From positions 7,764,284 to 7,828,283 of the forward strand of contig CM074190.1 of NCBI GenBank assembly GCA_037179385.1: 64,000 nucleotides of DNA. The letters are read 5' to 3'. The stretch is from Holothuria scabra (lineage: Eukaryota; Echinodermata; Holothuroidea; Aspidochirotida; Holothuriidae). Positions 34,834 to 46,400 of this stretch are shown one piece after another. The notes under the pieces are model-generated. The model made no database searches, had not been told where the DNA came from, and saw only the letters and a program-made list of their open reading frames with translations. A program made the translations under genes and the position numbers. Within the stretch, counting starts at the first letter, position 1. The number at the start of each line of letters is the position of its first letter.

Positions 34834-35988
34834 ATGGAGAAAAAGCAAAGGTGTATCATTCTAGTAAAACTATTGGTCATTTTTAACATGCAAGTACGCG
34901 CAAGTCATCATAGACTATCGTTTACCGTACAAGGCGAGAGAACTGTTAAGACAGGTGTAAATCATTACACCACCACTACAAGTAATAAATCACGAAGCAT
35001 GGTTTGTTCAACTCCTTTGAATATTTGGAATGTTTCATATAAGATCACTCTCTTCAAAGAAACGAAAAACTCCAGCTTCGTCCTTGGCAGAGATGAAAGG
35101 AACATTTCGCATTCCTTCGAGAACTCAGAAGAAATTGAAGGCAATTACACATGTCGGTTGGATATAAAACTGGAAACAAGGGGAAAGATCGTCCTTTTGT
35201 ACACCATAGAGGAAAAACTTTTTGTTCAAAGAAGATTTAATGCAAGGGAATGCGGAACTAATGTTGGACAAGCTGGCTTTCGTTGGGAAGTAGTAACTCT
35301 CACTTGCACAAGGGGTAACATACATCTAAATGAAAGAACAATGGGGATATCAGTACCAAATATTGCCCTTTCCTCTCATTCCTTAAGCCAGTACTCGTGT
35401 GTGACAATTAAGGGCAGGAATAAAATATGCAACTTCACCAGCATAAAAATCATACCATTTCTCAAAGTTGAGATAACTCCATCTTCTTTTCATTCGGATA
35501 GCCGTTTGGAATTCAATTGTACAAGCACACCTACTCGTTTAATGCACTGGGGAGTTCGGAGCTCTAATGGAGATATTCTTGACCTGGATCAATTTAAAAC
35601 ATCTTTGTTGGTTGCAACGAACATTACTATCAAACATGACTCCGGACAATCTACTTTGTATATCAATGAAGCAATTTCCGGAGGTAATGGCATTAGTGCT
35701 GTTTTTTGTTATACGTATGAGACAAAGGTGATACTAGCAGTTGCGTACCTTGATCCAAATGATCGTAATAATAGGAATAATTTTATAAATGGAGGTGCAT
35801 GCAAACATGATGTTGGTTTATTTACATGTATTGCATTTCTTATCATAGCCTTGTTAGTGGTCATGTTGCTAATTTGTCTCCTCGTTCGAGAAAATATGAA
35901 TAAAGCTGTAACACAAAACACTGTTGTTACAACAGACATAGTACCTCCAGAGACAACGTTACACGACAATCCTGTGTATGGCACCTAG
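34834..35988 (+). CDS. Single-exon Ig-like type I membrane receptor with NPXY tail
   Basis: The product has 384 residues from ATG 34834. The upstream in-frame extension has no ATG, and this start places a signal peptide at once (hydrophobic residues 8-19, likely cleavage after A23). Three Ig-like modules are inferred from cysteine pairs: C58-C107 (GNYTC), C158-C189 (SQYSC) and C229-C292 (W239 present). The first two lack the usual core tryptophan, so they are diverged. Eight N-glycosylation sequons lie outside the membrane. The transmembrane helix is about 328-351, followed by a 33-residue cytoplasmic tail ending NPVYGT. NPXY motifs are known clathrin-adaptor and PTB-domain docking sites. A cell-surface recognition or adhesion role is inferred; the ligand is unknown. 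No introns interrupt the frame and no precise family was recognised. Confidence 0.8.
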   Translation: MEKKQRCIILVKLLVIFNMQVRASHHRLSFTVQGERTVKTGVNHYTTTTSNKSRSMVCSTPLNIWNVSYKITLFKETKNSSFVLGRDERNISHSFENSEEIEGNYTCRLDIKLETRGKIVLLYTIEEKLFVQRRFNARECGTNVGQAGFRWEVVTLTCTRGNIHLNERTMGISVPNIALSSHSLSQYSCVTIKGRNKICNFTSIKIIPFLKVEITPSSFHSDSRLEFNCTSTPTRLMHWGVRSSNGDILDLDQFKTSLLVATNITIKHDSGQSTLYINEAISGGNGISAVFCYTYETKVILAVAYLDPNDRNNRNNFINGGACKHDVGLFTCIAFLIIALLVVMLLICLLVRENMNKAVTQNTVVTTDIVPPETTLHDNPVYGT

Positions 35989-36960
35989 TTAAATTCTGAC
36001 AAGTTGAAAACGGGAAGTGAAGATAAACGTTTTGATCGACTTTTTCGAAAGATATATAGCGTTTCTTTTGCCAAAATGTAAACATTGAAGGTATGGTGAA
36101 GCAGGGCACCTTGTTGCATACTGACACTGGTATTGTATGACACCTTTCCAACGTCAGGGAAAAACATAAAGACTGTTCTTCGAACTTAATCACATCTTGA
36201 TAGCAAAAGCCGGACTCAAAAGGCATTTAAGATTAATTTTTGTACATAATGTTAGACAGAGGTTTCATTGTTATTTCTAGAAATTTTTCATGCGTAGTTG
36301 TGTACTGACGTCTTCTGAATCTGTTTGCCGCAATTTCGAACAACGACTAAGTCCTCAACTCAAACTGACGAAATTAATTCGGTTTCGTCGATTTCCAAAA
36401 GGATTGACAATGGCCAATGATCTACAGGCTAGACTTTGAAATCCTCGTATGTTTAATAACACAGAATTCCAATTTATGAAAGTTGTACATGATAAAGGCA
36501 ACAACACGAATACTCTCATTAGACTTGAAAGTTTTTATGTTACTCATTTGATTGGTGTACCGAGCAATGGAATTATACAGTTGTTTTTTACAGCAAATGG
36601 TGTCAACTTAGACCTGCAAACGACAAGAAGGCAAATTATATGATACAGTGTAAGTAATCTTGGTGATATTACTTTGTTTACAATTTTCAATCAATAAGGG
36701 TCAATGCTCACTCTTTAAGAAGAAATTTCAAAACTGGTTCACCAGTTCAACTCTAAGAACTGATACATAGGAAAAATATTACCCAATGTTGGGGAAACAT
36801 AGCACATGCGACATGATCCTTATTTTGCATAATTTGTGTAGCAATAGGGCAAAAGTTTTCTTTAGCATGTGCTTTGTACGTTTGACCAACTTTAAGAGTG
36901 AAACGATAGCTCCAAGCTCTAACCCCTTAACCAATCCCTTACCCTAACAAAGGACACTAT
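35989..36960. other. Downstream of the receptor gene; no gene recognised
   Basis: I see no clear AATAAA within several hundred bases of the receptor stop and no exon or repeat. The short frame at 36449-36643 is not recognised. Confidence 0.4.
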
Positions 36961-37324
36961 CAATACACATGTTTGTAGCGGTGTACCTCAATACACATGC
37001 TTGAAGTGGTGTACCTCAATTCATATGTGTGTAGTGGTGTCCCTCAATACATATGTTTGCAGCGGTGTATCTCAATACATATGTTTGTAGCGGTGTACCT
37101 TAATACATATTTTTGTAGTGGTACCTCAATACATCTGTTTGTAGTGGTGTACCTCAATACACATGTTTGTAGTGGTTTACCTCAATACATATGTTTGTAG
37201 CGGTGTACCGCAATACATAGTTTGTTGCGGTGTACCTCAATACATATGTTTATAGCGGTGTACCTCAATACACATGTTTGTAGCGGTGTACCTCAATACA
37301 CATGTTTGTAGCGGTGTACCTCAA
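36961..37324 (+). repeat. 28-bp minisatellite, about 13 units
   Basis: The unit is approximately TACACATGTTTGTAG plus CGGTGTACCTCAA, repeated about 13 times with point changes. The last units run directly into a reverse-transcriptase motif: the AGCGGTGTACCTCAA part encodes S-G-V-P-Q, and the following GGATCAGTG continues it as GSVLGPVLF. The array therefore seems to have expanded from the 5' edge of the LINE fragment. Because 28 is not a multiple of three, a read-through frame has an 84-base, 28-residue superperiod. Confidence 0.85.
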
Positions 37325-38270
37325 GGATCAGTGTTAGGACCTGTTCTGTTTACAGTTTTAATCAATGACATAGATGACAACATATCATTATCAAATTTGC
37401 AGATGATACTAAGTTGCTCTCAAATGTTCAAGGAGAAGGTGATCTTACTTGTCTGCAACAGGATTTGGTTACTTTATACAAATGGTAGGAGGACTGGCTA
37501 ATGTCATTTAAAGGAGATAAATGTAAAGTTCTTCATATTGGTAGAAATAATGCCAAATCTTCTTATTTTATGGGAGTAGAGACTTTGCAGGCAATAGAGG
37601 AGGAAAAAGACCTTGGTGTTATGGTGCATGTTTCTAAAATATTCAAGAAGGAAAACAAAGCACTTGGCATATTAAGAAGAACCTTGACTTTTAAGGATAG
37701 AGATATCCTGCTTCAGTTGTATAAGTCTCTAGTTTGTCCTGTCTTGGAATATTGTAGTCCAGCATGGAATCCTAATTTAAGACAAGATATTTATCTGCTT
37801 GAAAAGGTTCAGAGGAGGTTTTTACGTATGGTACCAGATGTTGGTCATTTGCCTTATGAGTAGAGACTTAATGATCTTGGTCTGATGTCATTAGAAATAA
37901 GAAGGTTTCGGGTTTATCTCATTGAAACTTTCCGTAATTTTAAGGGTTTTGAAGATGTAAATTCTAATAGTCTTTTAGAAAAGAGGTACGGAGTTACCAG
38001 AGGACACAGCCACATTTATATAAGGGTCACTGTAAACTAAATACAAGGAAGTACTTCTCCACCCAAAGGGTCATCAACACTTGGAATAAGTTACCTCCAC
38101 CTGAAGCTGTCAATAGCAACTTTATCAACATGTTTAAGTCCTTCCTTACTAAAGATCACTTGAGGCATCTAATGGGGGATTGCATGAGTCTGTGACTGCC
38201 TACTCCGTCAGCCACCTGCTTAGTCCGGTGGCACACAGGTGAATAAAATACAACACAAAGACAACAGCCA
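37310..38270 (+). pseudogene. Decayed CR1/Jockey-group LINE (RT and 3' end)
   Basis: The sequence encodes SGVPQGSVLGPVLF, then after a one-base shift KFADDTKLLSN, with the RT catalytic ADD intact at about 37399-37407. After a TAG come MSFKGDKCKVLHIGR, DLGVMV, LRRTLTFKDRDILLQLYKSL, LEYCSPAWNP and LLEKVQRRFLRMV, then a stop at 37861 and remnants of the C-terminus. The 3' end is near AATAAAATACAACAC (38243-38257). It is 5'-truncated and broken by frameshift and stops. Confidence 0.85.
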
Positions 38271-38800
38271 ATCAAGTCATTCATTGTCAAACAATAAGCA
38301 TCATTTTGTCAATACAGCCGCAGATTTTATCATGTTTTCGTCAAAATGACTTTCAAAAGGTATCGGTTGGTTAACATCCCAGGTGCACGGCCTAAGAATG
38401 TTTTGACTTTAACAATCCTAACTGAGAAGCTCTTACCAACCATTTTTATAATCTACTCATGATATGTGGAATATGTTCCAGCGCACCCACGAGATCGTTA
38501 ATTGAAGGTAGAGTTCTGTTAGAGGGAAGTGGGAAGAGAGTCTCTTAATGTTTAAACATTGAACCAAAGACTTCCAGATTGGATTCTTAAAGACCAAATA
38601 TAAAAATCCTTCCATAACACTTTAAGCACATCGTATGATATTTTAATTGCAAAGCATCTTAGTTAATATTTCAAATGCTGGTCTAAAAATTAAGTTGACT
38701 CACGAAAGTTCTGACAAAACTCTTACACAATATGAAAAATTAGAAAAAGAGGTAATCTTTTTTACCAAGTTACATAGAAAAGACAATTTTAAATGAGTTA
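38271..38800. other. No gene recognised
   Basis: Unannotated AT-rich DNA between the LINE and the next minisatellite, with no motif or exon seen. Confidence 0.35.
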
Positions 38801-38807
38801 TGGAAAA

Positions 38808-38960
38808 GAAACTTGTGTGAGTTTTGGTAGGTTAAGGAACTTATATGAGTACTGGAAAAGGAACTTATATGAGTACTGGGAAGGGAACTGATGTAAGTAT
38901 TGGGTAAGGAACTTACATTAGTATTGCAACATGAACTTTTATGAGTGTTGGGAAAGGAGA
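38808..38960 (+). repeat. About 25-bp minisatellite, about six imperfect units
   Basis: The unit is approximately GGAACTTATATGAGTACTGGAAAA, with variation in each copy (GAGTTTTGG, GAGTACTGG, GTATTGGG, GAGTGTTGGG). It is non-coding. Confidence 0.65.
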
Positions 38961-39299
38961 AAGTAAATGGTTGCATGTAAACATGTAAACAAAACTGAGG
39001 GTGCATATCTTTAAAGTTGCCTTAATTGTTTCACAGGACACTTATGGGCGATGATATAGTAAATGTATGCAGAGGATTATTTTCAGCCAAAAAATGTGAA
39101 TTTATTTTGTTAAATTATAAACATGTAAGTTTTAATACATGAACGCACAGGACTTTTAAGTATGTAACTTGCATAATGTTCCAGAACCTACAGATGGCAA
39201 ATAAGATCAGAAAACGAAGGGTACGGTATTTTGTACATGAATAACAAGATATTGACAAATAATTAAATAGAGCTTTGCAAGAATTAAGATTTTGTTAGT

Positions 39300-39540
39300 T
39301 GAGTTAAATGAAGTTTTACGGCCCAGTTTCCAACCTATTGGTTCAAGTCGAGCCGGCCACGGTCTTTTTTCCAGTTGTGGCTCACTTGCTTGTTTTCCCT
39401 ACTCCATTGCTTATGCAAGGCATCACGCACAGCGACTGTAGGTTCTTTTTTTAGAGTCGTTGGTATGACTTGACTTGGGAAAGCGAACCCGGGCCTTCTG
39501 CGTGAGAGGCGGATGCTCTTACCGTTAGACAAACACGTGG
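39300..39540 (-). mobile_element. tRNA-Glu-derived SINE
   Basis: On the minus strand the head (39537-39478) reads GTCTAACGGTAAGAGC, an anticodon loop CTCTCAC (anticodon CTC), then CCGGGTTCGCTTTCCC, matching tRNA A- and B-box positions of a Glu-type tRNA. The body includes CCACAACTGGAAAAAAGAC and GGCTCGACTTGAACCAAT, and ends near GGGCCGTAAAACTTCATTTA. Body fragments recur at 51787-51872, 58775-58905 and 60433-60500. The acceptor stem is degenerate, so it is not a functional tRNA gene. Confidence 0.7.
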
Positions 39541-42240
39541 TCTTGAAAGAATAAGGAGTAAAGGAATCTGGATATGAAAGTTAAGTTTGACAGAGATGGG
39601 GCTGTATATCTGTTTTTAACAGTGTGGTGAAGGTTTCTGTTGCAAATGAAGTATCCACTCATGCCGTGACATGTCCCAGCATGGTGATTTTTTACTTTTA
39701 TACCATAGAGTTGAATAAAAGAAGCATTGTTAATCAAGCAAATTATAAACTATAATAAAACCAAGAATACAGACAAGTGCACATGAAAAATAGATTCTTC
39801 CGATTTGCTTTTGGATATATAGCGAAAATGGAACTGCATGTTTACGCACTGTGGGAAATGTGAAGTGCCAAAACGTCGGAGGAAAGAATTTCAATTGATT
39901 TAAAGAGTAAAAGTGACAATTTAGTATGAGCTGTGTAGGAAACAGTATTATAAAGTTTGGCAAACAGACGGCAATTGGGGTTTTTCGAAGAGCACTAGGA
40001 CATTTCCATTTCATATTTGTGGAAATCTACATTAACTTCTACATGTAGGTACTCCTTTCCTAAGATAATGAAACCGTGATTCCAATTCCTTAACATGGCT
40101 TGTCATCCTTTGAACATTTTAGACAACACCAATTCTATCAGAAAAAATCATCGTTGTCCAACAAAAAATCAACCCTTCTATTTTATTCCAAAATGTGTGA
40201 CAAGCATGTTTGCGATCCCAACCCCCATCGATTTCCAGTTTTCCGTCAAAGGTATCTTAACGATATCTCTGTAAGGATAAAGTATGATGGGCCATGAAAC
40301 ATCTGTTTTTGTTTTCTCACAAATGGTTATCAAACTTAAACTTCCTGGGTAGTGTGTCGCTGTCCTTAAGCCCACTTAAGTATAGATTTGTGAACTCTCT
40401 TTGGCTTTCTTATGTATGAAAAGTATTACAACTCCTTTGTAATAAACATTCGTCATCTTTATCTATCTGTATGTATTGTTTAATAGGAAACATAATAAAC
40501 CAAACGAAGTATGCCTTAAAATGTGCCAAATATAGGCCTGGTCCTATTTTTGTATCTCTACAATCTCAAAGGGGAATGTTATTCCATAGGGGAGGGATAC
40601 ACCCAAGCTGCTCTTCGCTTCATAAAATTTCCTCGATGTAGCCTTGCATGCTTCGTGATAGAAAAATGGCCAAGCGAACTTTTGAGACACATGAGAGAAG
40701 AAGCGCGATAGTTTACCGTCGGTAAAAAGAAACACCATAAAAGGTGTTTAGGACTATTCGAGAATCCTTTATCTAGACTACGTTGTTCTTTTCAATTGCT
40801 ATTTTTTGGTTTTAACAACTGGAAGTATTTGTTAGATATTCCTACCCTCTCCCCCGAAATTGGCCAGATTCTCCTTGGAAAAAATATCCAACCAGTAGAA
40901 TTTTTTGCACCTTGACACCTTAAAACATGAGATCCTAGCTAAGGCCTTGCATGGGCCTGCTGTTTCTTTGAGTCTTTCCCTCAGGTACTTTTGCATAAGA
41001 ATATGCGGAAGCACATACTTGTTAATGTCAAGCACAAATAAACGAGAATGTTTATCTCGAAAGTGGTTGACAAAAATTGTTTCAAACACCAAATGATGCA
41101 GTTTTTTCAGCAGAAAATAAATTGCAATCAACATAAATGTTCCCCGTCGATAACAGGAAAACACCTCATGAACTTTATAAGGAAGTGAAATTAAAACTCA
41201 AGAAAATTAACTTTGGATGAACAATTTTAGGTGAAAAAGGAAAAGAAGCTTAACGAAACAGAAATGTGTACGTCAAAGCCATGTCCTACATTTGATGTTT
41301 AAGATTAAACGATATTTATAGTATGTTTATAGAAGGGTTTGATTCTTTACGTATGTATGCTTTAAAAGGGAAAGTGGGGATAGTAGGATAAGAAGGTTCG
41401 AAACTAACAGTTCATTGGAGGGTTAGTATTATTTATAGCATCTATGAATAACGCACATACAAGTGAATTTGCGAAAAAATGACGTAGGCCATCCCTCCCC
41501 CTCCGGAGAAAAGTATTGGAGAAAACCCTCAAGTAAAATACAATATAAGTGACGTACATCTTTACAAAAGGAAAATTTAGTAACGTTCAATAAAAACGTT
41601 AAAAGGTTTTGATTTATTACGTCCCTTTAACGCTTTACTCGTACAACCACAAATCGCCAAAGCCTACTTTTCGGGGGATAACCGCTTTCGGGGGAAAATG
41701 ATGTTTCCTCAGATAGGAGGAAAATTTGCTTGTCTCAACGGTATGAATATTTATCAGCACTCATTGTCTGCCTTACACAGTCGTCGATTTGTTTAATAAA
41801 TGTGTGTGTGTGAATCCAAATGTGAGATCATAGTTAAGGCACAAAGGGCGAAACAACTAGGCATCTTCCAGCGTATTTACAAAGATAAATGCTGGCCAGA
41901 TCTTTTTGCATACCTGTCTTCAGAGAAAAGTGACAAAAATTGCGGCTGTGTGGGGTCTATAAATTGAGCTTAGGACAAACAAAGTGGCGAAATTGCTCCC
42001 GGATATCTCAAAATCCGTGTGGAGAAAAATCAAACACGACGAAGCTTTTTTTTTGTTCCCATAGCAACAATGATTTTAAAAATGCCGAAATTCCTTTCCT
42101 TTATATCGGTTAAAATTGCAAGGTTGTTTTGAACGTAAGCCCCGTTAAATTTGCCCGGTAGGATCCCAATGCTTTATGGGAGATATTTAAAAATGACATT
42201 TTTCATGGAAAAATATTACCCCGACCTGTTCACAGAATTA
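39541..42240. other. 2.7 kb without a recognised gene
   Basis: AT-rich DNA. The longest frame (40832-41164, minus) has no recognisable domain, and no neighbouring splice sites or homologous exon support it. No repeat boundaries were identified. Confidence 0.4.
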
Positions 42241-42245
42241 CTTAA

Positions 42246-43209
42246 AGAGGGCATGACACGGCCACAAAAACTTTTGTGTATTGCAAGATTCGATACAGTA
42301 TTTTACAAATATCATCCCACACCCCACTAAAAACTTGTACAATTTGGCATAAATGATATTTGAAGGAAAAACGTTCAAAATCCAATTTCGAAAAATGCTG
42401 CAACAGGTCATCTGACTTTAATGACGCAATTGGCGGCACAAACCCCGCCCTATTCAAGAACGCGCATCTAGATGTGGAACTATTAAAATGTAACGTCCGG
42501 TAACGTTTAACCCATAGAACAGGATATAGGAACTATTATCCTGCTCTATGGTTTAATCTTATCTTAGCAACTTCATGAAAACGATTGCATCACAATACTC
42601 GTCCAACATACTGAGCGAAAGGCGCGGACCATGGTAGGGATTCGGAGCAAATCATTGGCCAATATGTTCGCGTGCATATGCGCGTGTGAAAACAGTTCTG
42701 TTTTTGTGCAAGAAAGACGCTGTTCGGGCGCTATACAGAACAGCTATGGACATGTATGGACAATCCACAACAAGCGCGTCCCCACTACGAGCGCGTCTTT
42801 ACTGTATGAGCTGTTTGTTGAAGGTGTTATTGCGAATACTAAGCAGTCACCGCGCAATGCACAATTCACAATGTAGTCGGTGGCCACGCTCACTGCTATC
42901 GTAGCACCGGTGTTTGCAATGATGTACTCTCTAACACGCGTTACCATGCACATTATTCGATGATTGTGAGCTTCCTGGTACAGTGTTGCTAACCGTGCCT
43001 CCAATGACGTCACCATCTTGAGACGCGCTCACATACGTTTTTTCGCTTTCGAATTTCAAATTGGCTGAGCCTGGCCTGTTATTGAGAATTCACAACGTCG
43101 TACTTCGGTATTTATGGACATAATTTAGTTGGTAAAACATTCACTTTATGTCAAGGTGTACCCAAAGAATATTTACCCAGAAACTTACTTTGGCCGTGTC
43201 ATGCCCGCT
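42246..43209. mobile_element. TTAA-flanked element R2, copy C (stand-alone, 964 bp)
   Basis: TTAA lies at 42242-42245 and 43210-43213, with termini AGAGGGCATGACACGGCC and, inverted, AGCGGGCATGACACGGCC. It is collinear with the R2 copies inside R1 but lies outside any R1 sequence, which shows that R2 is an independent element. It carries an extra small inverted repeat near 42510-42551 (CCATAGAACAGGATA and its near mirror TATCCTGCTCTATGG). Confidence 0.75.
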
Positions 43210-43730
43210 TTAATGAGGGATAGGTCTGACGCAAATCGGTGAAATGTTGTAGTTAGAGGAAAATCCTTAATTACCGTTACCAAGACTGCGGTGTATAGTT
43301 ATTTTGACTAGACTGCTGATGTTTTTATTTCATCAACCAAACGTCCACTAATAGATATGACTGAACCAATGCAACCTTGAACCGTAGTTGTTTTACCGAC
43401 GACCTTCAGCCACCAGGAATGTGACTACATATAGGGCCCATTTTAAAAGCAATGCAAAGACCTCTGCGAAAAATAATGGCAGTTCCCGGTTAACGATGGA
43501 GACTCCTACAATAAGTGGAAACCAACCGAAGTATCTTTTTCTAATGGTTTTATTACTTCGATATTACGCAATCAAGGTAAATCAACCAGTTACTTCTAGT
43601 AAATTTCACAATTTAGGAGCAAAATCATTGTCACGCGATCCTCATAGGTCATTCATGTAAGAGGATAGCTTTCTATATTTATTCAAGTTGGCGTGACTAC
43701 ATAATTCAGTTAGTTGGTAAGTGTGTTAGT

Positions 43731-43799
43731 TAGTCAGTCACTCAGTCAGTCAGTCAGTCAGTCAGTCAGTCAGTCAGTCAGTCAGTCGGTCAGTCACTC
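43731..43799 (+). repeat. (GTCA)n microsatellite
   Basis: This is an almost pure tetranucleotide tract of about 15 units, flanked by variant GTTA/GTTAG units that suggest a longer decayed array. Confidence 0.9.
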
Positions 43800-43989
43800 G
43801 GGTAGTTAGTTAGCTTATTCACCTTCCCCATCCCATTTTCACGAATGAATGACGAAAAAGGAGCTTATTTGCAACATATTAGCTTCATAATCACGATAAA
43901 GTTTTCCCCATAGATTTACCGGGAAAAGGTAGATCATGGTTCTACCAATTAAAGGCAGTAAGTCTTCACCCAAGATAATGGCAATTCTC

Positions 43990-44245
43990 TCAACTTACTT
44001 ATTTTTAGTCCCTCCCACAAATGTCTGCAACTCATCCTCATCCAGACAAAATCCCAGCTTGTCGCTAACGTGTTGAATAGTCAAAGCTCAAATGTGTGTT
44101 CACACCTTTCCGTACATTTTATGATATATGGTCTACTCTGCATTCTTTTAAAGTCACTCAAACAGCTGTGCCAATTGAGACTTTCTGTTTGCAGACTACT
44201 GTTAAAATTGTAATTTGGACTGACGAATGACTGCCTTTAAATGAA
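43990..44245. mobile_element. R3-family MITE, diverged copy
   Basis: Shared blocks are CTGCAACTCATCCTCATCCAGACAAAATC, a TGCATTCTTTTAAAG-type block, GTGCCAATTGAGA and a CCTTTAA end. They are collinear with 45975-46206 and 61560-61790. Confidence 0.45.
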
Positions 44246-45900
44246 CTACATTCAACAACGATTTTGGGACCCACAGATTTGATTTTATCTACAATGTAAG
44301 TTTTTTATATAGAGACTTATCTATTCTTAGAAATTAATATGAGGAAGGAAAAAAAAAGCGGTAACATCATGTCACAATCTTTTAATCTTAATCGTAATCG
44401 TAATCGTAATCTTTTATTATACAGTTGGAAATATGTGAAACTTCCTGTAAGACTGTAAGACTAGTTCCTGTTCTTCTGTGCTTATGAGGTAGCATCTCAG
44501 CTCAATAAAGTTAAAATTACGTTTTCCTCAAAAAATCTACAAATCATGAAAGTTCGTGATTGGTTGCAATACGAACTTAATTGCAAATCAGGGGTTTTCC
44601 CATGTTCTATATATATCTTCATAACTTTAGTCAGAATCGGCATGATTCGTTCACACCAAGAAAAGCCATAGGGACGAGTCAATATGCTCTTTCCCCAGCC
44701 AAATTCAATTGAATTCTAATTCATTCTGTGCATGATCTCCCCGTAGAAACAAAGAAGATAATAAAATAATCAATTAAAAATATAGATCATTTTCATAAGC
44801 ATTGAAGGGTACCCAAAGTCCAGGGACCGCGGAGGCAGGGGGTGGCTAGGGGCTTTAGCCTCGGCACTTTTTTGCTGTGGTCATTTTGGGCCGCCTTAAA
44901 CTGCATTTATTTTATTGGAAATGTTGGGCCTCTTTGAACATATTGGGCCTCTTTGATGATTAGCCACCGCACTTCAAAATTGGCTCCGCTGCCTCTGAAG
45001 TCTTACCTTTCAAATGTGTATTTTACATAGCATGGAAATTAATTCAAAGTGTCCAACTAGCATCTTCATAGAACATTCCTGACCTGATACATGACATTTT
45101 GAAGTCTATTCACTCAATTTAAAATGGTACATTGTGCTATAATTTGTTACTTCACTGTTGTACAACTTTAATTAATATTTTAATTCTTTGCATGATAAAA
45201 ATTTCCTTCTCACTTTTTGTTACATCCTCCACATCTACCTGATTACCTCTTATCCTTCAGGAGAGAAATAAAGCCCACTACACACAAGCATGCATGTGTT
45301 AGTTGCTTTTCACACAGTGTGAACACAATGAAAATATAGCTCACTGGAGGGAAGACATCATGTAACAAACACAGCCCCCCCCCCCCCCCCGCTCTTTCTT
45401 GAAATATATTGCCCAGACTTTCGAGAGATACAATAGCCAAGCCCTTGCGTCAGTTACCATGTTTTCGATTAAGAGCTATGTGACCATACAGTATGCAGCA
45501 AAATCATGGTATACCTTGTGGTCTTCAACAAAAAATTTTGTTTCTTCTACGACTTCAGTAAGTGTTAATCTAGTACAAGTAACTCTATTTCTTTGGAAAG
45601 GTTTTTATTTTCATCTTCTTCTGCTTCATCTTCTTCTCCCTCTTTGGGAATACGTAGCAGACTCCCAAAGGGCACAAACGCAACGGAGTAAGAGAGAGAG
45701 AGCAGGGGCAACTCCCTGGAGAGAGGGATCAGCAAGACGCCAGGCGGCACCTGAATTTTTTATTTATTCATTTATTTAGCTATTTGTTTATTTATTTATT
45801 TTTTGAATGTAGGTAACTTGAATGTTCCCTTATATTACGACCGACCGACCGACTACGGTAAATAAGCGATTCATTACATTAAAGTATTCATCACCTCACT
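44246..45900. other. No gene recognised; several low-complexity tracts
   Basis: A C-run lies at about 45376-45391, with (GAGA)-rich sequence near 45692-45703 and (CCGA)n near 45840-45852. About 44825-44990 (GGAGGCAGGGGGTGGCTAGGGG and a following mirrored TTAGCC) may be a decayed DNA-element end. No exon or RNA gene was recognised. Confidence 0.4.
44385..44416 (+). repeat. (ATCGTA)n short tandem repeat
   Basis: AATCTTAATCGTAATCGTAATC-type hexamer units, about five copies. Confidence 0.8.
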
Positions 45901-45974
45901 CAGTGTTATTGTCCCATCCAACTTACTTAAAGACCCAATTCCAACCCCAAACAGTACCAATTTTCCTACCCTTC

Positions 45975-46400
45975 TGACTTAAGCCCCTCCAAGAATTGTC
46001 TGAATGTCATCCTCACCCACACACAATCTCACTATATTTCTTCAGGGAGAATATAGAAAGCTCAATGTGTATAATCAAAACACTCTCCGTACAGTTCATT
46101 TTGTGTAATATAGGCCTTGGTACTCTGCATTGTTTGAATTAATCAAAGATTTGGGTCAATTGAGAATTTCGGTAAATAGTTTGGGATAAGAGGATTGGTC
46201 CTTTAAACTCACAATCCTTGTTTATTGTTTTCAGGGCATTTACCCTTGTGAGCATACAAGGCCGAATTGTGTAATCAGAACACCCTCAGTGCATGCTGTG
46301 TAATAGAAGCTGCTCTGCATTTTTAATTTGATGTCAATCAAAGAACTGTACATTTGAAGAATTTTGGTAGTTTGGCAGTTTGGGGTAACGAATGAATACC
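45975..46400. mobile_element. Two adjacent R3-family MITE copies
   Basis: The first (45975-46206) contains GAATGTCATCCTCACCCACAC, a TACAGTTCATTTTGTGTAATA block, CAATTGAGAATTTCGGTAAA and a GGATTGGTCCTTTAA end. The second (about 46207-46400) repeats the latter half, with CATGCTGTGTAATA and TTGATGTCAATCAAAGA. The ends carry TTAA. Confidence 0.5.

Noticed and set aside
36961..37324. Minisatellite considered as a CRISPR-like array
   Set aside because: The units are contiguous, with no unique spacers, in an animal genome, and run into LINE coding sequence.
39478..39537. Functional tRNA-Glu gene
   Set aside because: A- and B-box positions and a CTC anticodon loop are visible, but the acceptor stem is not paired and the sequence continues into a repeated SINE body.
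40832..41164. 110-codon minus-strand frame
   Set aside because: Unrecognised and isolated, with no supporting exon or homologous copy.
45399..45779. 126-codon plus-strand frame
   Set aside because: It begins after a C-run and includes GAGA-rich low-complexity sequence, with no recognisable protein.
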